Positions 1-6,344 of a stretch of 10,273 nt of DNA are shown here, one piece after another (the first letter of the stretch is position 1; every line of letters begins with the position of its first letter). Both the position numbers and the translations under genes were made by a program. Source of the stretch: Chitinophaga pinensis. Lineage in GTDB: Bacteria > Bacteroidota > Bacteroidia > M30B66. A model generated the notes under the pieces. That model worked only from the letters and a program-made list of their open reading frames with translations, was not told where the DNA came from and did not search any database. The stretch lies in assembly GCA_943333015.1 (NCBI GenBank), contig CALQRR010000025.1:1-10273 (forward strand). Reading direction: 5' to 3'.

Positions 1-809
1 TCCGTTATTACTTGAAGACAAACACTGTAGGTTCCAGCTTGATTAAACACGTGTGTTGGACTGGCTTGTGAACTATTCGCGCCATCTCCAAAATACCAGT
101 AATAAGTTGGATTGCTACCCGTTGTGGTAGTCGTATTGGTGAATGTATAACTCAACGCGTTGTTGGACGATGCCTGATAGTTGAAATAAGGCAAACACGT
201 AGCATTCGATCCAGGAGTTACCAATTGGCAATATGTGTCTGTACAACCCATTGATGAGGTTATCGTTAAACATACAAGACCACCATTGTTAGATGGAAAT
301 ATGTAGTTGAAAACGGGAGTGGTAGATATAGAAATCCCGTCTAGAGACCAATTATAGGATGCAATGGTATCAGAACTCGTACTTGTGCTCTGAAAAATGA
401 CCTGCCCTGCAACAGTTGGATCAACATAGGCATTGAACATGGCCATACACGTATTCGGATTCTGAACACAAAGTTGAAAGTCTGCGGTTGCAATATCAAT
501 TGTCCCCTGATTGTTCGAAACGGTATCTGAAATAAACGAACTATCACAATTCATCGTCTGAACAATAAATAATTGATTCGGTCCTGTAACACTGCCATTT
601 GAAAGGGTGTCACTATACCATCCAGTACCATCTGTATAAACAGTTGATGTCATGCCCATTCCTGTAATGGTCACAGGCCAGTTGGAGATAGGAAATGTAG
701 AAATGGAGCTTGTAACATATCCATGGATGATCAAATCATTCGGAGAAACCTGTGCCATCGACATCAGTCCGACAAGCATCAAACTGAGAAATACAACTAC
801 CTTTTTCAT
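1..809 (-). CDS. Secreted PKD-domain protein, N-terminal 269 residues (runs off left edge)
   Basis: The reading frame starts at ATG 809 and stays open to the window edge, so only the N-terminus is seen. Residues 1-20 (MKKVVVFLSLMLVGLMSMAQ) are a signal peptide with a likely cut near SMA-Q. Residues about 25-115 have a transthyretin/carboxypeptidase-regulatory-like beta pattern (IIHGYVTS, PVTITG, TDGTGWYS). Residues about 122-197 look like a degenerate PKD/Ig-like domain (SYNWSLDG). Residues about 205-269 are a clear PKD domain with YYWYFGDG (236-243), SPTHVF (250-255) and AGTYSVCL (258-265). Known for the family: PKD repeats in Bacteroidota are common in large cell-surface or secreted proteins, many exported by the type IX system. 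The C-terminal sorting domain that would show this lies outside the window. Cysteine and Ser/Thr content is high, typical of an exported protein. Enzymatic function, if any, cannot be told. Confidence 0.85.
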   Translation of the reverse strand, partial: MKKVVVFLSLMLVGLMSMAQVSPNDLIIHGYVTSSISTFPISNWPVTITGMGMTSTVYTDGTGWYSDTLSNGSVTGPNQLFIVQTMNCDSSFISDTVSNNQGTIDIATADFQLCVQNPNTCMAMFNAYVDPTVAGQVIFQSTSTSSDTIASYNWSLDGISISTTPVFNYIFPSNNGGLVCLTITSSMGCTDTYCQLVTPGSNATCLPYFNYQASSNNALSYTFTNTTTTTGSNPTYYWYFGDGANSSQASPTHVFNQAGTYSVCLQVIT

Positions 810-831
810 AAGATTCAGATTAGTAACACTA

Positions 832-863
832 CAAATGTGATTCATTCCAAATCAACTGACAAA
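832..863 (-). promoter_or_regulatory. Possible promoter of the PKD-protein gene
   Basis: Reading the minus strand, TTTG (863-860) is followed 20 nt later by CACATTTG (839-832), which lies 22 nt before the ATG at 809. This resembles the Bacteroidota -33/-7 pattern TTTG-N19-TAnnTTTG, but the first base of the -7 box is wrong. Weak support. Confidence 0.3.
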
Positions 864-1013
864 GAATCCCAGTTATTTTCTTACGCATCCAGTAAGCCAT
901 TTACTCCACTCAATGCATTACAGAATATAGAATCTTCCACAAATTATCATACAGCACAAGTTGTGATTTTCTTTAAAATATCACTCCAATTCCATGCATG
1001 TACCGAATCATTC

Positions 1014-1021
1014 TACTTTTG
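1014..1021 (+). promoter_or_regulatory. -7 promoter box TACTTTTG before the methyltransferase
   Basis: An exact match to the Bacteroidota -7 consensus TAnnTTTG, with only 5 nt between it and ATG 1027. No good TTTG is seen at the -33 position, so it could be chance. The same arrangement before the ABC and lipoprotein genes makes it more credible. If real, the mRNA starts at or within a few bases of the start codon, and the upstream in-frame ATG at 994 cannot be used from this promoter. Confidence 0.45.
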
Positions 1022-1026
1022 CCCCA

Positions 1027-1800
1027 ATGATTGCACGCATTGCCTCCTTCCTGCTCTATTGGCTTCGGGCAAAAGGCCCCAACCGGGTTCATTCTCCCTT
1101 TGTATTTTCGCTTTACACGGATATCCTTCTAAGCAACAAGCAGTATTATGCTTTTGCAGGAATTGAGAAAGTCCGCAAGCAACTGCTTCTTTCGGAGCAG
1201 GAAATCACAGATCCGGATCCAGGAGCAGGTTCCCAAAAACCATCCCGCAAACGACTGGTAAAAACCATTGCAGCAAACAGTTTACTTTCCCCTGCTCAGG
1301 GTCGTTTGCTGTTTAAACTCGTCGATCATTTCAAGCCAAAAATCATTTTGGAATTGGGAACCTCTCTGGGCATCTCCACCCTCTATCTGTCCAAAGCATT
1401 TTCAACAGAAGTGCATACCATCGAAGGACAAGCATCGGTTGCTGCCATTGCCAGTCGTGTATTTAAAAACGCACATGCCACAAACATCCAGCTCCATCAA
1501 GGACTGTTTGAAGAAACACTGCCCCAACTGCTCCCCCAGCTCAAACAGGTCGATATGCTTTACATGGACGGCAATCATACCTATGAAGCCACCATCCACT
1601 ATTTTAACCTGATCTTTCCCTACCTGCACAAAGACACTGTAATAATTCTCGATGATATCCGTTGGAGTGCAGACATGATGCGGGCGTGGAGCTTTCTTTC
1701 GCAACACGAAGCCGTTCATGTGAGCATCGATCTTCAGAAGATTGGATTTCTGTTTCTGCGTCCTTCGCAGGAAAAAGAGCATTTTATTCTTCGCATCTGA
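1027..1800 (+). CDS. Class I SAM-dependent methyltransferase (O-methyltransferase-like, Methyltransf_24 type)
   Basis: The 257-residue protein has a Rossmann methyltransferase fold. Motif I is ILELGTSLG (107-115), followed by STLYLS. An acidic residue that would hold the SAM ribose ends strand 2 (HTIEG, E133). The DMLYMDGNHTYE segment (176-187) and ILDDIRW (207-213) match the motif IV/metal-site region of the small-molecule O-methyltransferase group. The N-terminal HSPFVF (22-27) is a hallmark of a Bacteroidota subgroup of unknown substrate. An in-frame ATG at 994 would add 11 residues; I prefer 1027 because a promoter box lies just before it and HSPFVF then falls at the expected distance from the start. 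The gene is 48 bp upstream of the ABC ATPase gene on the same strand, but that gene has its own promoter. Substrate unknown. Confidence 0.85.
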   Translation: MIARIASFLLYWLRAKGPNRVHSPFVFSLYTDILLSNKQYYAFAGIEKVRKQLLLSEQEITDPDPGAGSQKPSRKRLVKTIAANSLLSPAQGRLLFKLVDHFKPKIILELGTSLGISTLYLSKAFSTEVHTIEGQASVAAIASRVFKNAHATNIQLHQGLFEETLPQLLPQLKQVDMLYMDGNHTYEATIHYFNLIFPYLHKDTVIILDDIRWSADMMRAWSFLSQHEAVHVSIDLQKIGFLFLRPSQEKEHFILRI

Positions 1801-1810
1801 TGCTCTCACC

Positions 1811-1841
1811 TTTGTTCATCAAGATGAAAAACGTAGGTTTG
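1811..1841 (+). promoter_or_regulatory. Bacteroidota-type promoter TTTG-N19-TAGGTTTG for the ABC gene
   Basis: TTTG at 1811-1814 and TAGGTTTG at 1834-1841 are separated by exactly 19 nt, the best promoter match in the window to the Bacteroidota sigma-factor consensus (-33 TTTG, -7 TAnnTTTG). Only 7 nt separate the -7 box from ATG 1849, so the transcript would be nearly leaderless. It lies in the gap just after the methyltransferase stop, so the downstream genes can be transcribed independently. Confidence 0.65.
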
Positions 1842-1848
1842 ATCCCCC

Positions 1849-2568
1849 ATGACAACATCCGCTAATGTGATCCGCCTCCGGCAAATTGTTCGGAATTTTA
1901 AACTAGGATCTGAAATCATTCAGGTGCTACGCTCCATCGATCTCGACATCAACCGAGGCGAATATGTAGCGCTCATGGGCCCTTCCGGTTCGGGAAAATC
2001 AACACTGATGAACATCATCGGATGCCTCGATACTCCAACCAGCGGCGAATATGAACTCAATGGCCAAGTCGTTTCGAGTTTGAGCGACAATGAATTGGCC
2101 GACATTCGCAACAAAGAAATCGGGTTCATTTTTCAAACATTCAACCTACTTCCGCGCTCCACGGCACTCGACAATGTGATTTTGCCCTTGATTTATGCCG
2201 GAGAATCCAAAGCCGACCGGGATGTAAAAGCGCGCAAGGCATTGGATCAGGTAGGATTGAGCGACAGGATTATGCACAAACCCAACGAACTTTCGGGTGG
2301 TCAGCGCCAGCGGGTTGCTATTGCACGGGCATTGGTCAACAATCCCTCCATTCTCTTGGCCGATGAACCCACCGGAAATCTGGACACCAAAACCTCTATC
2401 GAAATCATGGGGCTTTTGCACGACATTCATTCACAAGGCAATACCATCATCATTGTAACACACGAGGAAGACATCGCCCAACACGCCCACCGGATAATCC
2501 GCTTGCGCGATGGCGTTATTGAAAATGATTACATGAATGATAACATCCGGGTTTACCAAAAAGCCTGA
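1849..2568 (+). CDS. ABC transporter ATP-binding protein, LolD/MacB type
   Basis: This 239-residue protein is a complete ABC ATPase domain. It has Walker [10 protein letters not shown] (44-52), Q-loop Q96 in IFQTFNLLP, signature LSGGQ (148-152), Walker B ILLADEPT (168-175, catalytic E173), D-loop NLDT and switch histidine H205 (THEE). Family knowledge: the GxxFQx[14 protein letters not shown] and VTHE wording is typical of the LolD/MacB/FtsE-like (type VII) group, which works with MacB/FtsX-type permeases in lipoprotein release or efflux. No permease gene lies beside it, so the partner must be encoded elsewhere. The start at 1849 has no Shine-Dalgarno but follows a strong promoter. The stop is 30 nt before the adenosyltransferase start, which suggests co-transcription. 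Transported substrate unknown. Confidence 0.92.
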   Translation: MTTSANVIRLRQIVRNFKLGSEIIQVLRSIDLDINRGEYVALMGPSGSGKSTLMNIIGCLDTPTSGEYELNGQVVSSLSDNELADIRNKEIGFIFQTFNLLPRSTALDNVILPLIYAGESKADRDVKARKALDQVGLSDRIMHKPNELSGGQRQRVAIARALVNNPSILLADEPTGNLDTKTSIEIMGLLHDIHSQGNTIIIVTHEEDIAQHAHRIIRLRDGVIENDYMNDNIRVYQKA

Positions 2569-2598
2569 ACATTCACCCGATAAACACGTTCGAGGAAA

Positions 2599-3147
2599 AT
2601 GAAAATCTACACACGCACTGGCGACACTGGACAAACATCGCTCCTTGGTGGCACCCGCGTTCCAAAACACCACCTGAGAATCGAATCTTACGGCACACTG
2701 GATGAGCTCAATTCGCACATCGGTTTGCTGCGCGACCAGTCTATTTCAGTGCTCATGATCACCGAATTGCTCGAGGTGCAGGACCGCTTATTCACCCTTG
2801 GATCGCACCTGGCAGCTGATCCCGAAAAAAGCAAAGTCAAAATACCCGCAATCGAAGAAGATGATATTCTGTTTCTCGAAAATGCCATGGACAGCATGAA
2901 CGAATCGCTCCCCGAAATGCGGAGTTTTGTTTTACCCGGCGGTCATCCAGCTGTTTCCATCTGTCACATTGCACGCTGTGTTTGCCGCCGTGCAGAACGC
3001 TGTATCGTCCACTTGGCCGAGATCAGCCCCGTCGAACCAATCGTCATTCGCTACATAAATCGGCTTTCGGATTACCTCTTTGTTTTAGCACGAAAAATCA
3101 GCTTCGAACACAACGCCATCGAAACTCCTTGGAAACCAAGAATGTAA
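2599..3147 (+). CDS. PduO-type corrinoid (cob(I)alamin) adenosyltransferase
   Basis: The enzyme transfers the 5'-deoxyadenosyl group of ATP to cob(I)alamin or a cobyrinic acid diamide to make the coenzyme B12 form; it is cytosolic and trimeric in known members. The 182 residues match the family length. Diagnostic motifs are TRTGDTGQTSL (5-15) and GTRVPK (18-23), which bind ATP; YGTLDELNS (31-39); FVLPGG (110-115); CRRAER (129-134); and the C-terminal RYINRLSDYLFVLAR (151-165). It starts 30 nt after the ABC ATPase stop, with GAGG-like purines just before ATG, so it is probably the second gene of that transcript. In Bacteroidota the likely use is to supply adenosylcobalamin to methylmalonyl-CoA mutase or class II ribonucleotide reductase; neither is in the window. 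Related names are PduO, CobO (unrelated fold) and human MMAB; I give no symbol. Confidence 0.93.
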   Translation: MKIYTRTGDTGQTSLLGGTRVPKHHLRIESYGTLDELNSHIGLLRDQSISVLMITELLEVQDRLFTLGSHLAADPEKSKVKIPAIEEDDILFLENAMDSMNESLPEMRSFVLPGGHPAVSICHIARCVCRRAERCIVHLAEISPVEPIVIRYINRLSDYLFVLARKISFEHNAIETPWKPRM

Positions 3148-3184
3148 AATATTCCACATTTCGATAAAGCTATCTTCTTATTTC

Positions 3185-3192
3185 TATTTTTG
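3185..3192 (+). promoter_or_regulatory. -7 promoter box TATTTTTG for the DUF2795-like gene
   Basis: An exact TAnnTTTG match lying 70 nt before ATG 3263 and 37 nt after the adenosyltransferase stop. The -33 element is poor (only TTTC at 3159-3162, spacing 22). The predicted transcript start, about 3196, coincides with the left arm of a hairpin. Confidence 0.45.
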
Positions 3193-3195
3193 CGG

Positions 3196-3229
3196 AAAGT
3201 TGATATTGAAACCCATTCAACAACTTTTT
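3196..3229 (+). promoter_or_regulatory. 5'-leader hairpin with U-tract (stabiliser or attenuator)
   Basis: AAAGTTG (3196-3202) pairs with CAACTTT (3221-3227), and TTGAA (3206-3210) with TTCAA (3216-3220), around the loop ACCCA. A bulge of ATA lies on the left side only. Five Ts (3225-3229) end the structure. It lies between the predicted promoter and the DUF2795-like gene, so it would form at or very near the mRNA 5' end. It may protect the mRNA, act as an attenuator, or be a weak terminator for the upstream adenosyltransferase transcript. Confidence 0.5.
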
Positions 3230-3262
3230 GTAATTTAACGTTCAATCAAAAGATTAAAGGAT

Positions 3263-3484
3263 ATGTACTGGACACTTGAACTAGCTTCTTACCTTGAAGA
3301 TGCACCATGGCCTGCGACCAAGGACGAGCTGATCGATTTCGCTATTCGTTCAGGATCTCCTTTGGAGGTGATCGAAAACCTGCAGGAAATTGAAGACGAA
3401 GGCGAGGTGTATGAAAGCATCGAAGAAATCTGGCCGGATTACCCGACCAAAGAGGATTTCTTTTTCAACGAAGACGAATACTAA
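3263..3484 (+). CDS. DUF2795-like small acidic protein, function unknown
   Basis: The 73-residue protein is soluble, strongly acidic and has no signal peptide or membrane segment. The first part (MYWTLELASYLEDAPWPATK, then DELIDFAIRSG and PLEVIENLQ) suggests a small helical domain; the region after residue 45 is rich in Glu/Asp and aromatic residues (YESIEEIWPDYPTKEDF) and ends NEDEY. I recognise this as the small conserved protein annotated DUF2795 in many Bacteroidota, where the sequence is strikingly constant. Other DUF2795 proteins contain a helical module of unknown role. It is the last gene of the plus-strand group, with its own probable promoter, a 70-nt leader carrying a hairpin, and a strong terminator behind it. 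Function not known; the conservation and separate regulation argue for a core role. Confidence 0.85.
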   Translation: MYWTLELASYLEDAPWPATKDELIDFAIRSGSPLEVIENLQEIEDEGEVYESIEEIWPDYPTKEDFFFNEDEY

Positions 3485-3506
3485 TCTCCATATTCTGCCT
3501 CATTTC

Positions 3507-3539
3507 AAGCGCGAATCTCCCAAGAGTCGCGCTTTTTTT
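3507..3539 (+). terminator. Intrinsic terminator after the DUF2795-like gene
   Basis: AAGCGCGA (3507-3514) pairs perfectly with TCGCGCTT (3527-3534); the 12-nt interior can add a short TCT/AGA stem. Seven Ts follow (3533-3539). It lies 23 nt after the stop codon at 3484. Confidence 0.88.
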
Positions 3540-3548
3540 CATGGCACC

Positions 3549-3669
3549 TTATAGCGCTGTCCGCTGCTTGCCCCTATGGGGAAGTCCTCGCACATGCCTC
3601 CGTTGCTCTCCGGCATGCACTGCGGGCTGCCGCTTCCATCACTGGTGCGGCTGTCGTTATTCCCTATAA
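3549..3669. repeat. GC-richer degenerate intergenic repeat, probably a dispersed element
   Basis: This stretch lies between two converging genes and codes for nothing convincing. It is bounded by TTATAG (3549-3554) and CTATAA (3664-3669), a 6-bp inverted end. Inside are three variants of one core: GCTGTCCGCT (3556-3565), GCTGCCGCT (3626-3634) and GCTGTCGTT (3650-3658), plus small hairpins CCCC-TAT-GGGG (3571-3581) and CATGCC/GGCATG. Composition is clearly richer in GC than the flanks. Similar CTGTCCGCT-rich intergenic stretches recur in Bacteroidota genomes as I recall; copy number cannot be tested here. Confidence 0.5.
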
Positions 3670-3682
3670 ATTTCAGTTCCGA

Positions 3683-4414
3683 TTAATCTCTCAGGCCAAT
3701 CCAGGCCTCTGTTCCGGGTAACGGTGCAATCACCTCCACCTGCTCCTTCTTTACCGGATGTTCAAACCGCAGCATACGTGCATGCAAACAAATACTTCTA
3801 TCCGGATTTCCGCGTCTAGCTCCGTACTTCACATCGCCCTTTATCGCCCACCCCATCGCCGATAATTGTACCCGTATCTGATGATGTCGCCCCGTGAGGG
3901 GTTCCACCTCGAGCAAGGTATACCGGTCGAGCACTTTTATAACGCTGTAACGAAGCTCGCAGCGCAAATACCCTTCGCGAGGCTCTTTCAAGGCACGGGA
4001 CGTATTTTTCGCTTCATTCTTAGTCAGATAATGTACCAACGTTCCGTTAGCTACCTCAACCGCTCCCTCCACTAGTGCCCAATACGTTTTCTTAATCAAC
4101 CGTTCCCTGAACTGCTCATTCATCCGCGAAAGTGCTTTACTCGTCCGGGCCATAAGCACAACTCCGCTCACTGGGCGGTCAATACGATGCACAACGCCAA
4201 TAAATGCATCTCCGGGCTTTTCGTATTTCACTCGAAGGTATTCTGCCACCTTTTCACTCAGAGGAATATCCCCTGTTTTATCACCCTGCACAATTTCACC
4301 CGACTGCTTGTTTACGGCAATTAAGTGGTTGTCCTCATACAGAGCAACCCAGGCATCCCCGGTGTCCCCGGACTTAAGTCCGGGGTAACCTGGGTTAGTA
4401 GGATTCTGACTCAT
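3683..4414 (-). CDS. RluA-family RNA pseudouridine synthase, single catalytic domain
   Basis: This enzyme isomerises uridine to pseudouridine in rRNA or tRNA. The 243-residue protein has the family's entry motif [12 protein letters not shown] (25-36), the catalytic motif HRIDRPVSG (76-84) with nucleophile Asp79, and the RNA-binding-cleft motif [12 protein letters not shown] near residue 175. There is no S4 domain, as in TruC-like and short Bacteroidota RluA members. The HRIDRPVSG wording differs slightly from the usual HRLDRxTSG but keeps the Asp. The start overlaps the end of panB by 20 nt (4395-4414), which suggests translational coupling. Codons about 7-23 are made by a REP-like palindrome, so the N-terminus before ALYED is probably a dispensable extension. 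The target uridine is unknown. Confidence 0.9.
   Translation of the reverse strand: MSQNPTNPGYPGLKSGDTGDAWVALYEDNHLIAVNKQSGEIVQGDKTGDIPLSEKVAEYLRVKYEKPGDAFIGVVHRIDRPVSGVVLMARTSKALSRMNEQFRERLIKKTYWALVEGAVEVANGTLVHYLTKNEAKNTSRALKEPREGYLRCELRYSVIKVLDRYTLLEVEPLTGRHHQIRVQLSAMGWAIKGDVKYGARRGNPDRSICLHARMLRFEHPVKKEQVEVIAPLPGTEAWIGLRD
4346..4396. repeat. REP-like nested palindrome at the panB/pseudouridine synthase junction
   Basis: The core (4366-4385) is a perfect 20-bp palindrome, CCCCGGACTT followed by its reverse complement. It is nested inside an 8-bp inverted repeat, AACCCAGG (4346-4353) and CCTGGGTT (4389-4396), with unequal spacers of 12 and 3 nt. The element begins inside the panB stop codon and continues into the first codons of the next gene. 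Nested GC-rich palindromes like this resemble REP/BIME units moved by IS200-like RAYT transposases; that link is inference. Confidence 0.6.
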
Positions 4415-5210
4415 TTGGAAAATCTTTCGATTTTACATCTTTCACATAATTGCCAATGGCGCCCACAATTTGCTCATGCAGATTGAGGTATGTACGTAAA
4501 AAACGTGGTTTAAACTCCGTATTAATACCGAGCATATCATGCAACACCAACACCTGCCCGTCAACACCTCCACCTGCGCCAATTCCGATGATTGGAATGG
4601 AAACTTCTCGGGCAACACGCTCGGCTAACGTTGCCGGTACTTTTTCAATTACAATGGCAAAACAGCCGGCTTCCTGCAACAAATGCGCGTCGTGGATGAG
4701 TTTGAGCGCTTCTTCTTCTTCCCGAGCCCGCACCACGTAGGTACCAAATTTATAAATCGATTGCGGTGTTAAACCCAAATGCCCCATCACCGGCACACCG
4801 GCACTGAGAATTCGTTTCACCGATTCGACCACCTCTTCTCCACCTTCCAGTTTAATCGCATGCGCTCCGGTTTCCTTCATCACCCGAATAGCCGATGTGA
4901 GCGCCTCTTTTGAATTGCCCTGATACGAACCAAACGGAAGATCAACAACAACCAGCGCACGCGAGGTACCACGAATCACCGATGATGCATGGTAAATCAT
5001 CTGATCGAGTGTAATAGGCAAGGTGGTTTCATGACCAGCCATCACATTGGAAGCCGAATCACCTACAAGAATGACATCAATGCCAGCCTCATCCACCATG
5101 CGCGCCATCGAAAAGTCGTACGCTGTTAGCATAGAAATCTTTTCGCCTTTATTCTTCATCTCCTGCAACGTCTTGGTAGTGACGCGCTTGATTTCCTTTT
5201 GAACCGACAT
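4395..5210 (-). CDS. panB: 3-methyl-2-oxobutanoate hydroxymethyltransferase (ketopantoate synthesis)
   Basis: PanB moves a hydroxymethyl group from 5,10-methylene-THF to alpha-ketoisovalerate, giving ketopantoate, the first committed step to pantothenate and coenzyme A. The 271 residues fit the family (264 in E. coli). Visible motifs are LTAYDFSMA (28-36), [12 protein letters not shown] (49-60, metal ligand D51), [10 protein letters not shown] (87-96, metal ligand D90), IKLEGG (119-124), GHLGLTPQS (143-151), the catalytic-region Glu in IVIEKVP (186-192, E189), and [17 protein letters not shown] (209-225). An in-frame TTG at 5234 would extend the protein, but it lies within the promoter box; ATG 5210 is preceded by GGAGG with 7-nt spacing and is the clear start. 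It is first in a two-gene operon with the pseudouridine synthase and divergent from the lipoprotein gene. panC and panD are not nearby. Confidence 0.96.
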   Translation of the reverse strand: MSVQKEIKRVTTKTLQEMKNKGEKISMLTAYDFSMARMVDEAGIDVILVGDSASNVMAGHETTLPITLDQMIYHASSVIRGTSRALVVVDLPFGSYQGNSKEALTSAIRVMKETGAHAIKLEGGEEVVESVKRILSAGVPVMGHLGLTPQSIYKFGTYVVRAREEEEALKLIHDAHLLQEAGCFAIVIEKVPATLAERVAREVSIPIIGIGAGGGVDGQVLVLHDMLGINTEFKPRFLRTYLNLHEQIVGAIGNYVKDVKSKDFPNESESY

Positions 5211-5217
5211 AGCTTTT

Positions 5218-5222
5218 CCTCC
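5218..5222 (-). promoter_or_regulatory. Strong Shine-Dalgarno site of panB
   Basis: On the minus strand GGAGG lies 7 nt before ATG 5210. This fixes the start and excludes the upstream TTG at 5234. It is unusual in this window, where the other clear genes show little or no Shine-Dalgarno sequence, as expected in Bacteroidota. Confidence 0.75.
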
Positions 5223-5231
5223 GATAAAGGG

Positions 5232-5262
5232 CAAAATTAGTCATTTACTTGCAGTGTTGAAA
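5232..5262 (-). promoter_or_regulatory. panB promoter (TTTC-N19-TAATTTTG)
   Basis: On the minus strand the -7 box TAATTTTG (5239-5232) matches TAnnTTTG exactly, with TTTC (5262-5259) at 19-nt spacing as a near-consensus -33 element. The transcript would start near 5228, leaving a leader of about 18 nt that holds the GGAGG site. Confidence 0.6.
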
Positions 5263-5274
5263 TCCCTACTTTTG
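5244..5274 (+). promoter_or_regulatory. Lipoprotein gene promoter (TTTA-N19... TACTTTTG)
   Basis: The -7 box TACTTTTG (5267-5274) matches TAnnTTTG exactly and ends 4 nt before ATG 5279. TTTA (5244-5247) lies 19 nt upstream as an imperfect -33 element; CTTG (5248-5251) is an alternative. The implied mRNA is leaderless. It overlaps the divergent panB promoter. Confidence 0.55.
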
Positions 5275-5278
5275 TCCC

Positions 5279-6298
5279 ATGCGCAAACTCGTTGTTTTGG
5301 TTCTAAGTGGTATAACACTAGCACTTGGTTCTTGCTCCAATGATCTGGAGATTAATGCCCCTTGGAAAGATGTTACGGTTGTTTTCGGACTTCTAAACAA
5401 AGATGAAACGGTTCACTACATCCGTGTCAGCAAGGCGTTTCTGGGAGAAGGCAATGCACTCGACTTTGCCTCACAATTCGATTCCTTGTACTACAATCCT
5501 TCCCTTTTGGACGTACAAGTGGAAGAAGTGGATATCAATGAAAACATCACACGCACCTTCACATGCGTTGCCGTTACTGACATTCCAAAAGATCCGGGAA
5601 TCTTTGCAGCACCTTCTCAGATTCTGTATAAATTCGAAACCAGTCCGACGCAAAAAATCAATCCCAACTCTACCTTCCGTTTAAAAATCACCAACAGCTC
5701 CACCGGAAATGTGGTCACAACGGAAACGGTATTGGTTAAAAATCTGATTCTTTCCACTCCGAGTCCCATCATGCAGGAAACAAATATGTATCCTCAAAAT
5801 GCGACGATGTTTAAGTGGAAAACCGCCGAAAACGGAAAGATGTATGAGTTATTTCTACGTTTCAAATACCGTGAATACAGCGAACTTGACCCTTCAGACG
5901 TTGCTTCCAAAGTACTTGAATTGAGTTTAGGACGTCTCACCAATGACAATACCACCGGCGGAAAAGAAATGACGTTGAAAGTTGAAAACTCCACCATTTA
6001 TCAGGCATTGGCTGCATCCATTTCAAAATCGACCATCGATAACCCCATGGTTCGTATTGCCGATAGTTTACAGTTTCAAATTAATGTTGCTGCAGAAGAA
6101 ATGACTACCTATTTAAATGTCAATCAGCCGTCCAACACCATTGCACAGGAACGTCCTCAGTACACAAACATTACCAACGGACTCGGTTTATTTTCTTCAC
6201 GTGTTGCCCTCATCCGCACCATCTACCTCAACGATTTCACCGTGGATTCGCTGCGCGGAAATTCATTGACAGAAGATCTCAACTGGCAACCGCGCTAA
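5279..6298 (+). CDS. Uncharacterised SPII lipoprotein (DUF4249-like in layout)
   Basis: The 339-residue protein starts with a lipoprotein signal peptide, MRKLVVLVLSGITLALGSC, with lipobox L16-G-S-C19. The mature part is predicted beta-rich and polar, with no further membrane segment. It opens with SNDLEINAPWKDVTVVFGLLN, and continues with a segment on interaction-like strands (HYIRVSKAFLGEGNAL), an immunoglobulin-like stretch (FRLKITNSSTGNVVTTETVLV, about 137-160) and a C-terminal half with FKWKTAENGKMYELFLRF and GLGLFSSRVALI. The layout (Cys, then a short acidic segment, then Ig-like strands) recalls DUF4249 lipoproteins of Bacteroidota, but I cannot assign the family with confidence. Probably anchored in the outer membrane. 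It is divergent from panB, and two hairpins follow its stop, so it appears to be a single-gene unit. Function unknown. Confidence 0.8.
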   Translation: MRKLVVLVLSGITLALGSCSNDLEINAPWKDVTVVFGLLNKDETVHYIRVSKAFLGEGNALDFASQFDSLYYNPSLLDVQVEEVDINENITRTFTCVAVTDIPKDPGIFAAPSQILYKFETSPTQKINPNSTFRLKITNSSTGNVVTTETVLVKNLILSTPSPIMQETNMYPQNATMFKWKTAENGKMYELFLRFKYREYSELDPSDVASKVLELSLGRLTNDNTTGGKEMTLKVENSTIYQALAASISKSTIDNPMVRIADSLQFQINVAAEEMTTYLNVNQPSNTIAQERPQYTNITNGLGLFSSRVALIRTIYLNDFTVDSLRGNSLTEDLNWQPR

Positions 6299-6315
6299 TT
6301 CTGCCATATTGTCAA

Positions 6316-6335
6316 CCGATTTGCTGCCAGATCGG
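6316..6335 (+). other. Hairpin just after the lipoprotein stop codon
   Basis: CCGATTTG (6316-6323) pairs with CAGATCGG (6328-6335), one pair being G-U, around the loop CTGC. No T-run follows, so it is not a terminator alone; it could protect the mRNA 3' end or assist the terminator just downstream. Confidence 0.5.
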
Positions 6336-6344
6336 AAAGAATTC

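Noticed and set aside
994..1026. Upstream ATG start of the methyltransferase
   Set aside because: Kept only as an alternative: it would make the promoter box part of the gene, and the added 11 residues look unlike the family N-terminus.
723..1166. 147-residue plus-strand frame across the divergent gap
   Set aside because: It overlaps the signal-peptide end of the PKD gene and the start of the methyltransferase in another frame, and its sequence has no domain-like character.
1402..1809. 135-residue frame antisense to the methyltransferase
   Set aside because: It is opposite conserved methyltransferase motifs, so it is a shadow frame.
5211..5234. Upstream TTG start extending PanB by 8 residues
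   Set aside because: The TTG lies inside the TAATTTTG promoter box, and GGAGG at proper spacing marks ATG 5210.
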